From the NCBI GenBank assembly GCA_017303715.1, contig JAFLBZ010000019.1:1-64000 (forward strand): a stretch of DNA of 64,000 nt, written 5' to 3'. This DNA comes from Rhodothermia bacterium (GTDB lineage Bacteria; Bacteroidota; Rhodothermia; Rhodothermales; UBA2364). This document shows, piece by piece, positions 25,264 to 34,385 of this stretch. Every line of letters starts with the position of its first letter. Position 1 is the first letter of the stretch. The translations under genes and the position numbers were made by a program. Below the pieces are notes generated by a model. It saw only the letters and a list, made by a program, of their open reading frames with translations. It was not told the origin of the DNA and did not search any database.

Positions 25264-25557
25264 TCACTTTTTCCCATTTTGCTGTTTTCGCTTTTTTATA
25301 GCGTCATTCTCCATTTCTCGCCATACCTTGTACAGCAAGGCCATCATCGAGACCATTGCAAAAGCCGCTCCCGTAAGCAAGAACAAGGGCTTCGTCCCCC
25401 ATAATCCATCTAACCAAAATCCAAAACCAATAAATACCAGAAATGAAAAGCCGATCTGGAGCCCCAACTGCATATATTCCCCGCCCGCTTTGGTATGCAC
25501 ACTGGGTGACTTTTTGTTTTTCGAGGATTCTGCTTCCATATTATTAGAGACCATCAT
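25264..25557 (-). CDS. AtpZ/AtpI family protein (ATPase_gene1)
   Basis: A 97-residue protein with a charged N-terminal third and two membrane segments (about residues 32-50 and 57-75). The motif GLQIGFSFLVFIGFGFWLDGLWGTKPLFLL matches the AtpZ family: the helix pair with G-x-W-L-D between helices. It is the first gene of the ATP synthase block. It ends in a lysine-rich tail. Two adjacent ATGs (25557, 25554) are both possible starts. Confidence 0.8.
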   Translation of the reverse strand: MMVSNNMEAESSKNKKSPSVHTKAGGEYMQLGLQIGFSFLVFIGFGFWLDGLWGTKPLFLLTGAAFAMVSMMALLYKVWREMENDAIKKRKQQNGKK

Positions 25558-25566
25558 ATTTAAAGA

Positions 25567-25596
25567 AAGGCGTAGGTTCTTTCAACTTACGCCCTT
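25567..25596 (-). terminator. Hairpin between bactofilin and atpZ
   Basis: On the minus strand AAGGGCGTA pairs with TACGCCTT across an approximately 13-base loop and is followed by TCTTT. It lies 24 bases after the bactofilin stop. It probably ends or attenuates the M23-bactofilin transcript before the ATP synthase genes. Confidence 0.6.
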
Positions 25597-25620
25597 ATAA
25601 ACCATGATCTAAAAAGACCC

Positions 25621-26136
25621 TTACCGAACCTTGTTCACACCTACACCAGAAGTAGGGGCAAAACGCTCCTTGTTTACAGGCGGCTTGCTCTCAGCCGAGA
25701 TGCCCATACCCAAAGGCGGGTTCTCGGTAGTAGGTGCTTCCATGATGGTCATTGTACATTTGCCCGTGAATGCGGCACCATCCTCTACCGATAACTTTTT
25801 GGTAGAGATATTGCCATCCACCCTTCCACCAGATTTAAGGGAAAGGCGCTCGTCACAGTTCACGTCGCCCTTGATTTTACCAGCGATGTCTGCATTCGTC
25901 GCATTGACCTCCCCTTCCACAAATCCATCCGGATTAACAACCAATCGGCCTTCTACAAAGATTTTGCCGATCACTTTACCATTAATAATGGTGTCACTTT
26001 TCGTTCGTAGCACCCCCTCAAAGGTTGCTCCAGGGCCCACCATGTTTAACTGCATCGGATTTGGAACCGAGGCAGCTGTTGGCCGGGCCGAAGGCGCTTG
26101 GGCTACTTCGTTCGAACTTTTGTTAAATAAAGCCAT
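25621..26136 (-). CDS. Bactofilin
   Basis: A 171-residue polymer-forming cytoskeletal protein. The central beta-helix domain (about residues 38-130) shows the repeating pattern FEGVLRTKSDTIINGKVIGKIFVEGRLVVNPDGFVEGEVNATNADIAGKIKGDV, flanked by disordered Pro/Ala-rich ends. Bactofilins scaffold cell-wall enzymes. The gene directly upstream encodes a membrane-anchored M23 peptidase, the partnership known from Caulobacter-type and Helicobacter cell-shape systems. Confidence 0.95.
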   Translation of the reverse strand: MALFNKSSNEVAQAPSARPTAASVPNPMQLNMVGPGATFEGVLRTKSDTIINGKVIGKIFVEGRLVVNPDGFVEGEVNATNADIAGKIKGDVNCDERLSLKSGGRVDGNISTKKLSVEDGAAFTGKCTMTIMEAPTTENPPLGMGISAESKPPVNKERFAPTSGVGVNKVR

Positions 26137-26181
26137 GAGAATCTCCCTGAATGTCTATTACTCGTTAAGGTAGTGTGTGTT

Positions 26182-27174
26182 TTACCAACCAATGATGGCC
26201 GCTCTTGGGTCTTGTGCCAAACCTTCATGCCAAAGTTCAAAATGCAAATGTGGACCACTGGTTATTTCACCCGTATTCCCACTGACAGCGATTGCTTCTC
26301 GCGATCTTACACGCTCTCCGACACGTTTCAACAAGCGGCTATTGTGTTTATAGGCTGAAATATAGCCACCTGCGTGTTGAATAACAATCACAAAACCACC
26401 TTCATGCGTCCAATCTGCAAAAGTTACATATCCATCAGCAATAGAACGCACCGAAGTCCCCTTCTGAACAGCAACATCAATGCCATAATGTCCCGACTTG
26501 GCCTCGAAGCCACGTGTCACAAAACCATTCACTGGCGCATGTGCTGGCAAAGTAATGGGATTGAGGTACAAACGTACTGGCGGAACTTGACCATTTGGAA
26601 CCGACATTACATTCAAGGCAAGAGCCGGCTGCCGATGGGTTAGGGACCTATTCGCAGAAACCTCTTTTACCAAAGTATGGAGTGCGGTGCTTTCTTTTCG
26701 TGAACTTACGGATTGGTCGGGTTGAACCTTTGTATCAGGAACTGAAGCAGATACTGCTTCTTCACCGTTACGCTTTTTTGGAGGAACGCCCTTATGTACC
26801 GTATCAGACTTAACAGCAGTTGCACGTATTTTAACTTTTGTAGAATCCGAGCCTAATAGCACTTCACGAAGTTTTAGCAAATATAACTGTTGCGTTTCTA
26901 AAGAGTCTTGAAGTGCTGTTAAGCGATCTGCATTCAACTTAAGTGGATCCCCCTGACCTGTTACGCCACCGATTACCCATTCCCGCACAGGAAAAATAAG
27001 GAACAATAAAATTACAAGCAGAATACCACCTGCGAAAACAGCCATAACCTTGGACATAAATGGGCGAGGCTCCAACAAATATTGTTGGGGCGAATCAAAA
27101 CCATTTGCATCCATGGTAATCACCGAGATTTCATTTTTGGGGTTACGCCAAAGATCCAACAAGAACGACTTCAT
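26182..27174 (-). CDS. M23 family metallopeptidase, membrane anchored
   Basis: A 330-residue protein with a short cytoplasmic N-terminus, one membrane segment (about residues 46-65, FAGGILLVILLFLIFPV), a Ser/Lys-rich linker with a short coiled coil, and a C-terminal LytM/M23 domain. Zinc ligands are visible: H and D in GHYGIDVAVQKG and HLH in SGPHLHFELW. It should cleave peptidoglycan cross-links in the periplasm. The start is at ATG 27174 (MKSFLLDLW). It precedes the bactofilin gene by 45 bases, suggesting the bactofilin positions it. It is divergent from rpsT. Confidence 0.93.
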   Translation of the reverse strand: MKSFLLDLWRNPKNEISVITMDANGFDSPQQYLLEPRPFMSKVMAVFAGGILLVILLFLIFPVREWVIGGVTGQGDPLKLNADRLTALQDSLETQQLYLLKLREVLLGSDSTKVKIRATAVKSDTVHKGVPPKKRNGEEAVSASVPDTKVQPDQSVSSRKESTALHTLVKEVSANRSLTHRQPALALNVMSVPNGQVPPVRLYLNPITLPAHAPVNGFVTRGFEAKSGHYGIDVAVQKGTSVRSIADGYVTFADWTHEGGFVIVIQHAGGYISAYKHNSRLLKRVGERVRSREAIAVSGNTGEITSGPHLHFELWHEGLAQDPRAAIIGW

Positions 27175-27287
27175 AATTCTGCATATAAAATCCACTTACA
27201 AAAATTGAATTTCTTGATCATAGTAATTTATATTGGTTGTTCTGAAAAAACAAAAAAATATATTGAATCTCAATCTAATAGTTTGTC

Positions 27288-27542
27288 ATGCCGCAACACA
27301 AATCCGCTGAGAAGCGCGTTCGTCAAAGTGAAAAGCGTCGTCTTCGCAATCGTGTACACAAAAGCCGTGTACGCACCATGATCAAGAAAGTCAAGTTAAG
27401 CGAAGAAAAAGAAGGCGCTACCGTACTTCTTAACGACGCAAAGGCTTATTTAGACCGCCTTTCTGCTAAAGGAATTATTCACGTAAATATGGCCGCCAAC
27501 ATCAAAGGTAAGTTGGATCGCCATGTGAATGCGTTAGCCTAA
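27288..27542 (+). CDS. rpsT: 30S ribosomal protein S20
   Basis: An 84-residue basic helical protein binding 16S rRNA. MPQHKSAEKRVRQSEKRRLRNRVHKSRVRTMIKKVK is the conserved N-terminus. Monocistronic: its own promoter should lie in the approximately 110-bp space shared with the divergent M23 gene, and a strong terminator follows. Confidence 0.97.
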   Translation: MPQHKSAEKRVRQSEKRRLRNRVHKSRVRTMIKKVKLSEEKEGATVLLNDAKAYLDRLSAKGIIHVNMAANIKGKLDRHVNALA

Positions 27543-27567
27543 GCCGGATAACGCTTGTTCGCTTTTA

Positions 27568-27597
27568 GCCCATACTTTTTTAGTGGTGGGCTTTTTT
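27568..27597 (+). terminator. Rho-independent terminator after rpsT
   Basis: GCCCA (27568-27572) pairs with TGGGC (27587-27591), followed by six T. It lies 25 bases after the rpsT stop. Confidence 0.85.
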
Positions 27598-27669
27598 AGT
27601 TTGGCCGCCATTTACCCCACTGCTGTGCAAACCATCTTATACAACAAACCAGCTACACCGGGTGTTTTC

Positions 27670-27990
27670 ATGAACCATGACAACACAGTGGCTATATATT
27701 ATATTGTCAAAGCGTCCGAAACCTTCGAGGTCGCCGCAAAAGGCTTATTTGAGGCCGTTAAGTCTGCCCAAAAACGCTTCCCAGATTGGCCCAGAGTACT
27801 TTATTTGGACATAGAAGGACATCAAATGCCTTCAGGACAGTTTGAAGAGGCCATGATAGAGCTACAACAAGAATTTCTTTTTTCAACGATTGCACCTTTT
27901 GTTACGGCTTTGGAAACACCCATTGTGGACGGCATTAACCCAAATCCACAACGAAATGACCTCCCAGACCTTCTTCGGATAACCGAATGA
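27670..27990 (+). CDS. Hypothetical protein
   Basis: A 106-residue soluble protein of unknown family. It starts MNHDNTVAIYYIVKASETFEVAAKGLFEAVKSAQKRFPDWPRVLYLDIEGH, an alpha/beta pattern, and ends with a Pro/Asn-rich tail. The open frame extends back to 27583, through the rpsT terminator, so the ATG at 27670 is the likely start. No neighbour gives a clue to its role. Confidence 0.6.
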   Translation: MNHDNTVAIYYIVKASETFEVAAKGLFEAVKSAQKRFPDWPRVLYLDIEGHQMPSGQFEEAMIELQQEFLFSTIAPFVTALETPIVDGINPNPQRNDLPDLLRITE

Positions 27991-28360
27991 ATTTATCAAC
28001 AATAGCCGAAAACAACCCAACTTTTATCTTCATCACGTCATCTCATGCCCAATAGTTGCTTTATACAATGCCTATAGCGGATTCGCTAATATATAGGATC
28101 CGTTAAATGGAAGAGTTTTTTTCTTGTAATTCTTTACATTCAAGAAAAAAGTGCTTATAATGATGTTAAGTGGCAAGTTTGTTTTATCTTCTATACCTTG
28201 TTCACAATATCAAAGACGATATATCTTTTAATTGCTGAACATGTCTTAATGATGGTCTGATGATCAAATCTTCCATCCATATAATAATAACCCAAACGAA
28301 TTATTTACATTCGCAAATAAACCTTAAGTGTAAACCTTGACACCGACTCAGGAGATCACC
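27991..28360. other. Intergenic region upstream of the OmpA-type porin
   Basis: No gene seen. A palindrome at 28116-28150 (TTTTTTCTTG pairing with CAAGAAAAAA) could be a terminator for the preceding gene on either strand. The remaining AT-rich 200 bases should hold the porin promoter. A ribosome binding site AGGAG at 28350-28354 precedes the ATG at 28361. Confidence 0.5.
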
Positions 28361-29905
28361 ATGAAAAAACAACTTCAAAACATTTTAACCTTTGCATTTG
28401 TGCTGTTTTTGGCAACAGGAATGGCTTATGCACAACAAGGCCGCGTTCACGCAGCACTCATGGGTGGCGTAGCCAGCTATGGCGGCGATAATGACAAATA
28501 TTCTGGCGATATGAACCTCGGCAAAGCCTATTTTGACAATGCAGGCCCAAACCTTGGTTTGGAACTGGGCTATGGCTTAACCGACCAATTAACCGCTTTG
28601 GTACGTGGTGCGTGGGGTAAGTATCCGAATATTGAATCCCGCTTTGCCGCAAATACCCAAAAAGAGGGACGCTTAACAGGTGCTTTATTGCTTCGCTACC
28701 AAATTTTTAGTGCTTTGGCCAATAAGGCATTTTCTCCTTATGTCCAATTGGGTGCGAACCTTACACAGGCTTCAAAACAAGCTACTTTTGTAATGCCTGC
28801 AGGAAGCTCAAAACCGGGAATAGGCTTTGGCCCTTCATTAGGTATCGGAACGCAATTTAAGGTAGGCCCTGTGAAGTTAGGAATTGACGCTACAAGCTAT
28901 ATGATAACTCCTGATGCAGCTGTTGATGCGGCTGACCCTGAAGTTCCTGCAGACGAGCGCAATTTTGACTTCTTGAACTTCTTAAGTGCTAACCTCTCCT
29001 TCGACTTGAAAGAGGGTGTCGTTTGTAACCCAGCCTTGGTCACCAATGTGAACCTTCCAAGTGGTTCGGTTAATATGGGACAAGCAACAAACTTCAGCAT
29101 GGGCGTTGCACCAACCGCTACCGTTCCAGTAGCTTACATGTGGGACTTTGGTGATGGCAACACCGGAACAGGTGCAGCTGTAACCCATACCTATGCTCGT
29201 CCGGGAACCTATACGGTTACGTCAAGTGCGATGAACTGCCGTGGAACCGATACCAAAACAGGTACGGTTACGGTTGTAGATCCATGCGCTAGCAACCCTG
29301 CAAAACTTTCCGCGGCCAATGCACCTACAACCTTGGAAGCTGGCAAGAGTGGCTCCTTTACCTCCAGCGCTTCTGGCTCTTGCCAAGTAAGCTATGCTTG
29401 GGACTTTGGCAACGGCGCCACGGCCTCTACGGCAAATGCATCTTATAGCTTCTCTACACCGGGAACCTATACCGTAAAAGTAACCGCTAAAAATGCTGCT
29501 GGTAGCGATTCTCGCACCTTCCGCGTAACGGTTAATGCGGCAACACCTCCGCCTATTACGGATCCATGTTCCAAAGTTACCGAACTAAACTCGGTTTACT
29601 TCAACTACGGTGCATCTACCATTGATGCGCAAGCCATGAGTTTGATTGATGAAAACATCACTGCTCTCAAGGATTGCCCAAACCTCAAGATCGTTGTAAC
29701 AGGTTATAGTGACTCTGTAGAAAACAGCATGACCATTGCACAACGTCGTGCAAAAGCCATTGCTGATTACATGACTTCTAAAGGCATTGATGCCAGCCGA
29801 ATCACCGTTCGTGGCGCAGGTGTTGATCCTAACAACTGCGATAAAGAAGATCCAGGTCGTGGTTGCCGCCGCAACCGTCGTGTAGAAGCGGTGATTGTAC
29901 GCTAA
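28361..29905 (+). CDS. OmpA-family outer membrane protein with two PKD domains
   Basis: A 514-residue protein. The signal peptide (residues 1-24, ending AYAQQ) is followed by an N-terminal beta-barrel-like domain (about 25-215). Two PKD domains come next (each with YMWDFGDGNTG or YAWDFGNGA and a closing GTYTV). The C-terminal OmpA domain (about 405-514) has TELNSVYFNYGASTIDAQ, NLKIVVTGYSDS and RRAKAIADYMTSKGIDASRITVRGAG. The OmpA domain should bind peptidoglycan; the barrel sits in the outer membrane. AGGAG ahead of the ATG at 28361 decides the start. Transcribed alone, with a strong terminator behind it. Confidence 0.93.
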   Translation: MKKQLQNILTFAFVLFLATGMAYAQQGRVHAALMGGVASYGGDNDKYSGDMNLGKAYFDNAGPNLGLELGYGLTDQLTALVRGAWGKYPNIESRFAANTQKEGRLTGALLLRYQIFSALANKAFSPYVQLGANLTQASKQATFVMPAGSSKPGIGFGPSLGIGTQFKVGPVKLGIDATSYMITPDAAVDAADPEVPADERNFDFLNFLSANLSFDLKEGVVCNPALVTNVNLPSGSVNMGQATNFSMGVAPTATVPVAYMWDFGDGNTGTGAAVTHTYARPGTYTVTSSAMNCRGTDTKTGTVTVVDPCASNPAKLSAANAPTTLEAGKSGSFTSSASGSCQVSYAWDFGNGATASTANASYSFSTPGTYTVKVTAKNAAGSDSRTFRVTVNAATPPPITDPCSKVTELNSVYFNYGASTIDAQAMSLIDENITALKDCPNLKIVVTGYSDSVENSMTIAQRRAKAIADYMTSKGIDASRITVRGAGVDPNNCDKEDPGRGCRRNRRVEAVIVR

Positions 29906-29931
29906 TTCTACAACAAGGCCAAAATTAATGA

Positions 29932-29962
29932 GGGGGAGTTCCAACGGAACTTCCCCTTTTTT
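29932..29962 (+). terminator. Strong rho-independent terminator after the OmpA-type gene
   Basis: GGGGGAGTTCC (29932-29942) pairs with GGAACTTCCCC (29946-29956), an 11-bp stem with a 3-base loop and one G-U pair, followed by six T. Confidence 0.95.
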
Positions 29963-30030
29963 GGTACATTTTATCTACAAGTATGTCCTGGATGGACTTT
30001 CCCCTTTCCACAACAAAAGTAGCATCAAAC

Positions 30031-32445
30031 ATGAAACGTTGGTTGATTCTTTTTTTAGCGGTATTTAGCACACTCAAAAGTCCCGCTCAAGTATCCTCCC
30101 TTACGGTTGGTAAGATCATGAAAGACCCCAAAACATGGATTGGGGCATGGCCAAGTGCGCCATATTGGGACGAAAATGGAAAAACCATTTATTTTAATTG
30201 GAATCCACAAGGAACGTACAAAGCCGACTCTTTGTATCAAACAAGCGTTAACGACCCGACAGTCCGCCAAGTTACGACGGCTTTGAGAAGGGCAATACGT
30301 GTTACGTTTGACCAATGGCACCAATCCAATAACCCGTATAACCCAGAGAAGACCCATAAAGTACTGGCTCACAAAGGAGACATTTACCTTTATGACGTTC
30401 AAAAACAAACCCTTACACCACTTACCCGAACCATGGAAACAGAATCCGCTCCATACTTCTCTTTAGACGCGAGTGCCATCTATTTCCAAAAGGAACAAAA
30501 CTTGTTCAGACTTTCGTTAGGGACAGGACTTCTGACACAAATTACCAACATACAAAACGGTGAAGCACCTCCGACACCAAGCAAACTGAATGAACAAGAT
30601 CGGTTTCTTCTTCAGCAGCAGCGCGATCTGTTTACCGTGATCCGCGAAAAAACAGAAAGAACCGAGCAAACACAAGCCTTTAATAAACGAGAAGAACGCG
30701 CCACCCGTGTCTTCCCTTCTCCTTTTTATCTGGGCAAAAGGAACCTAAGAAATCTTGTCTATGATCCTCAAAACCGCTTTGTAGTGCTTAACCTTGTGAA
30801 CAGAGCCAGCCAGACTAAAAACACAACCGTTGGTACCTATGTAAGTGAAGACGGCTACGCCGGATCAATCCGAACGCGCCCAAAAGTAGGCCAACCCACT
30901 GATGGCTATGAGATGTGGGTCATAGACCTAAAGCGGGACACCACATATGCGGTCTCTTTTTCTGGATTAACCGACGCCAATCGCATTCCAGAATATCTTG
31001 TTGAGCAGGGTGTTAAAAAATTAGAAGGGATCCACAAACGTGTTTTTATCCCATATGGCCCAATCTGGAATACAACAGGTTCACATGCGTTCATAGAAAT
31101 TCGGACGAGCGACAACAAAGACCGCTGGATCGCCTTGTTAAACCCAGAGACTGGCGCATTAACAACCGTAGATCACCAACATGATGAGGCATGGATTGCA
31201 GGGCCGGGGATTTCTTGGGCGGGAGGTGCTGGACAAACGGGATGGCTGCCGGATAACGAACACTTGTATTTCCAAAGTGAGAAAACAGGATACAGCCACC
31301 TCCACGTTTACAATGTGCGTACCAATATGGCCAAAGCCCTCACTTCGGGGGATTTTGAGGTCTTTTCACCCAGTATCTCGAAAGATGGCCAATTTTGGTA
31401 TTTTACCAGTAGCGAAGGCTCACCTTTCGAGCGCCATTTTTTCCGTATGCCGATCTTAGGTGGAAAACGGGAAAAATTGACAACACTTACGGGGAAAAAC
31501 GAGGTCTCTCTAAGTCCCGACGAAAAATTTATGGCGATCTTGTATTCATACAGCAATAAACCACCAGAGGTCTATCTGCAAGAAATTGGCGGAGCGCCCA
31601 AAAAAATCACCTCTTCACCTACAAAAGATTGGTTGGCCTACAATTGGCGCGATCCCGAAATTGTGATGATCCCCGCATCCGATGGAAAGCAAGTTCCGGC
31701 ACGGATATACCGCCCCAAAAAATCCAATGGCGCGGGCGTTTTGTTTGTCCATGGCGCAGGATACCTGCAAAATGTACACCGCTGGTGGAGCACTTACTTC
31801 CGCGAATACATGTTCCATAACTTACTTGCGGACTTAGGTTACACCGTATTGGATGTGGATTATCGTGCCTCTGAGGGGTATGGCCGAGATTGGAGAACAG
31901 CCATCTATAGACATATGGGCGGGCGTGATCTGCAAGACTTTGTGGATGCCTCGCGGTATTTGACCAAAAACTACCGTATTGAACCCGAACGCATTGGGAT
32001 TTATGGTGGCTCCTATGGCGGATTTATCACCTTAATGGCCTTGTTTACCGAACCAAAATACTTTGGCGCTGGTGCCGCATTACGCTCCGTAACCGATTGG
32101 GCGCATTACAACCATCCTTATACGGCCAATATTCTGAACACACCAGCACAAGACTCGTTGGCCTTTGCCCGCTCTTCGCCCATTAATTTTGCCGCTGGAT
32201 TAGAAGACCCTCTTCTGATTTGTCATGGCGTGGTGGACACCAATGTGCATTTCCAAGATGTGGTGCGCCTCTCACAAAAACTGATCGAACTGGAAAAAGA
32301 CAACTGGGAAATGGCACTCTATCCGATAGAAGATCATGGTTTTGTGGAACCCTCCAGCTGGACGGATGAGTATCGGCGGATTCTAAAACTCTTTGAAGAT
32401 CACATCGGCCCAAATAGACGGCCAAAGAGCAACTTCCCCAAATAG
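30031..32445 (+). CDS. S9 family serine peptidase (prolyl oligopeptidase/DPP-IV type)
   Basis: An 804-residue exported peptidase. The signal peptide is MKRWLILFLAVFSTLKSPAQ. The first 550 residues form a beta-propeller with WD40-like PD40 repeats (DENGKTIYFNW, SPDEKFMAILYS). The C-terminal alpha/beta hydrolase carries the nucleophile in GIYGGSYGGFITL, the aspartate in CHGVVDTNVHF, and the histidine in YPIEDHGFVEP. It probably degrades proline-containing peptides in the periplasm. ATG 30031 is chosen because it begins the signal peptide; an upstream in-frame ATG at 29983 overlaps poorly with that logic. Confidence 0.93.
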   Translation: MKRWLILFLAVFSTLKSPAQVSSLTVGKIMKDPKTWIGAWPSAPYWDENGKTIYFNWNPQGTYKADSLYQTSVNDPTVRQVTTALRRAIRVTFDQWHQSNNPYNPEKTHKVLAHKGDIYLYDVQKQTLTPLTRTMETESAPYFSLDASAIYFQKEQNLFRLSLGTGLLTQITNIQNGEAPPTPSKLNEQDRFLLQQQRDLFTVIREKTERTEQTQAFNKREERATRVFPSPFYLGKRNLRNLVYDPQNRFVVLNLVNRASQTKNTTVGTYVSEDGYAGSIRTRPKVGQPTDGYEMWVIDLKRDTTYAVSFSGLTDANRIPEYLVEQGVKKLEGIHKRVFIPYGPIWNTTGSHAFIEIRTSDNKDRWIALLNPETGALTTVDHQHDEAWIAGPGISWAGGAGQTGWLPDNEHLYFQSEKTGYSHLHVYNVRTNMAKALTSGDFEVFSPSISKDGQFWYFTSSEGSPFERHFFRMPILGGKREKLTTLTGKNEVSLSPDEKFMAILYSYSNKPPEVYLQEIGGAPKKITSSPTKDWLAYNWRDPEIVMIPASDGKQVPARIYRPKKSNGAGVLFVHGAGYLQNVHRWWSTYFREYMFHNLLADLGYTVLDVDYRASEGYGRDWRTAIYRHMGGRDLQDFVDASRYLTKNYRIEPERIGIYGGSYGGFITLMALFTEPKYFGAGAALRSVTDWAHYNHPYTANILNTPAQDSLAFARSSPINFAAGLEDPLLICHGVVDTNVHFQDVVRLSQKLIELEKDNWEMALYPIEDHGFVEPSSWTDEYRRILKLFEDHIGPNRRPKSNFPK

Positions 32446-32461
32446 CAGCCTCGAAGTAAAA

Positions 32462-32497
32462 AAGCCGGAAGATTGAACGTTCCTCCGGCTTAATCTT
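32462..32497. terminator. Bidirectional terminator between convergent genes
   Basis: AAGCCGGA (32462-32469) pairs with TCCGGCTT (32484-32491). A T-rich tail follows on plus, and an A-run before it gives T on minus. It serves the S9 peptidase and the converging NamZ gene. Confidence 0.85.
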
Positions 32498-32516
32498 TTT
32501 ATGTCCTTCAAAATTT

Positions 32517-33764
32517 CTAATAGAGAAGATACGGTACGCGCTTTTGTTGGAACGTAGCCAATTCTTGTTGCCATGAGCGAATGATCTGCTCTGGGCTTTT
32601 TCCCGCCTCCAACATCTCTATTAGCCGATTGGTTCCGGCCAGTTTGCCCATAAAATCCCGGAGGAAGAAGGTTTTCCGAAGGGTTGACGTCGCTTGTGTA
32701 TAAAAGGCTGCTAAAGTATGGATTCCGACTTCAACAGGTTGAAGCGAGAGAGGATTAGTCACCGTTAGCTTAACGCCATACACTTTTTTTCCTTTTAACT
32801 TAGGGCTTGTGGCCATATTGGAAATGCTTTTTGGGACAAATTGGGTCGCTTCAAAAGAAACACCAGGCAAACGTTTGGCATTCAAGGCGGTGGCCAATTG
32901 TTGTGCATTCGCCCAAGTAGCACCCACATTTTTAAACGGCAACATGGTTCCCCGTCCTTCACTCAAACTTGTGCCCTCAAAAAAACACATCCCCGGATAC
33001 AAATAGGCCGTTTCCACATCTGGAATATTGGGACTTGTGCGGATCCAAGGTAGTTGGGTCTCTTCCCAAAGCATTGTTCTATACCAACCATTTAGTTTTA
33101 CAACCGTTAACTGAAGCGATGCAAGACCGGGCATCAGGTTTTCACCTCTGATCATCTGCGCCAATTCACCTACCGTCATCCCATGTTGTACTGGAATGGC
33201 AACTTGCCCCACAAAGGAAGTCATACTGGGTTCGAGCATAAAACCAGAAACCCGCATTCCACCCAAAGGATTTGGACGATCCAAGACCAAAAATGGAATA
33301 TTATGCTCGGCTGCTGCCTGCATGGCCAAAGCCATTGTAGAGATATACGTGTAGAACCGCGCACCAATATCCTGTATGTCAAAAACCAAAATATCCACCT
33401 CTTTTAACATCTGAGCCGTAGGCTTTTTGGTTGCGCCATACAAACTATAAACGGGCAGATTGGTTTGGGGGTCTTTTCCATTGGTAACGGCTGCTCCAGC
33501 ATCTGCAAGCCCACGAATCCCATGTTCAGGGCCAAAAAGCGTCGTAAGTTTTACTCCGGGAGCATGATACAACAGGTCAATAATATGCTGACCATTTACG
33601 GTTGCCGTATGATTGGTAATCAAGCCCACTTTTTTTCCGCGTAGCAATTCAAAATTGTACGTTGCCAACATCTCGGCCCCTGTTTGTACTTGGGCAAAAC
33701 CCCATGCCGCAAACACCAGTGAAAACAAGGGCGTATAGCGGATTAGGCGTAAAACTTTTTTCAT
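32517..33764 (-). CDS. NamZ-type exo-beta-N-acetylmuramidase (DUF1343)
   Basis: A 415-residue exported protein with a signal peptide (about residues 1-25, ending GFAQVQ). DUF1343 features include LRGKKVGLITNHTATVNGQH, TLFGPEHGIRG, LPVYSLYG and DILVFDIQDIGARFYTYISTM, then FLVLDRPNPLGG. The family founder from Bacillus (YbbC/NamZ) removes terminal MurNAc from muropeptides, so a role in cell-wall turnover or scavenging is likely. An internal FEGTSLSEGRGT is also conserved. Probably co-transcribed with nothing: terminators lie on both sides. Confidence 0.9.
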   Translation of the reverse strand: MKKVLRLIRYTPLFSLVFAAWGFAQVQTGAEMLATYNFELLRGKKVGLITNHTATVNGQHIIDLLYHAPGVKLTTLFGPEHGIRGLADAGAAVTNGKDPQTNLPVYSLYGATKKPTAQMLKEVDILVFDIQDIGARFYTYISTMALAMQAAAEHNIPFLVLDRPNPLGGMRVSGFMLEPSMTSFVGQVAIPVQHGMTVGELAQMIRGENLMPGLASLQLTVVKLNGWYRTMLWEETQLPWIRTSPNIPDVETAYLYPGMCFFEGTSLSEGRGTMLPFKNVGATWANAQQLATALNAKRLPGVSFEATQFVPKSISNMATSPKLKGKKVYGVKLTVTNPLSLQPVEVGIHTLAAFYTQATSTLRKTFFLRDFMGKLAGTNRLIEMLEAGKSPEQIIRSWQQELATFQQKRVPYLLY

Positions 33765-33784
33765 GGTATTCAGTGGTTATGAAG

Positions 33785-33823
33785 TAAAAAGCCGAAATCG
33801 TAGTTTGAAAGAACGATTCCGGC
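33785..33823 (-). terminator. Rho-independent terminator after ndk
   Basis: On the minus strand GCCGGAATCGT pairs with ACGATTTCGGC (11 bp, one G-U pair), followed by five T. It lies just past the ndk stop and before the NamZ start. Confidence 0.92.
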
Positions 33824-33874
33824 CCACATCAAGATTATTAATCGGTACGCATTGGGAGTCGCAAAGGCTCTCGC

Positions 33875-34300
33875 TTACCAATTCCCTGCAATTTCCATAC
33901 CGGGGAAGAAATAGTTGCTTTCAATTTGGGCATTTTCATTAGAATCGGAGCCGTGGATAATGTTTTCGCCGAGAGACGCTGCGTATAGACGTCGGATGGT
34001 TCCTTCATCGGCGCTTGCCGGATTGGTCGCTCCGATCAAGGTACGAAAGTCCGAAACCGCATTTTCTTTTTCAAGAATCATCGGTACGCATGGCCCGCTT
34101 GACATGAAAGTGGTCAATTCCTCGAAGAATGGGCGCTCGCGGTGTACGGCATAGAAGCCTTCGGCCTCCGACTTGGTGAGCTTTACAAGTTTCATGGCCA
34201 GAATTTTAAATCCAGCTTCTTCCACATGTTTTGTCACCGTTCCGATTAGGTTCCTGCGAACACAATCTGGTTTCAAAATGGTTAGGGTACGGTTACTCAT
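33875..34300 (-). CDS. ndk: Nucleoside diphosphate kinase
   Basis: A 141-residue enzyme transferring the gamma-phosphate from ATP to nucleoside diphosphates through a phospho-histidine. The N-terminal [16 protein letters not shown] is canonical. The catalytic histidine lies in [16 protein letters not shown]. Full length. Preceded on the same strand by a membrane-protein gene 85 bases upstream. Confidence 0.97.
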   Translation of the reverse strand: MSNRTLTILKPDCVRRNLIGTVTKHVEEAGFKILAMKLVKLTKSEAEGFYAVHRERPFFEELTTFMSSGPCVPMILEKENAVSDFRTLIGATNPASADEGTIRRLYAASLGENIIHGSDSNENAQIESNYFFPGMEIAGNW

Positions 34301-34385
34301 AAGAATGTTCTATTATTTGAAGTATAGTCATTTATAATACAACAACCGAAAGGGGTCTTTGTCGAAAAATCGGGCAAATACGCCA

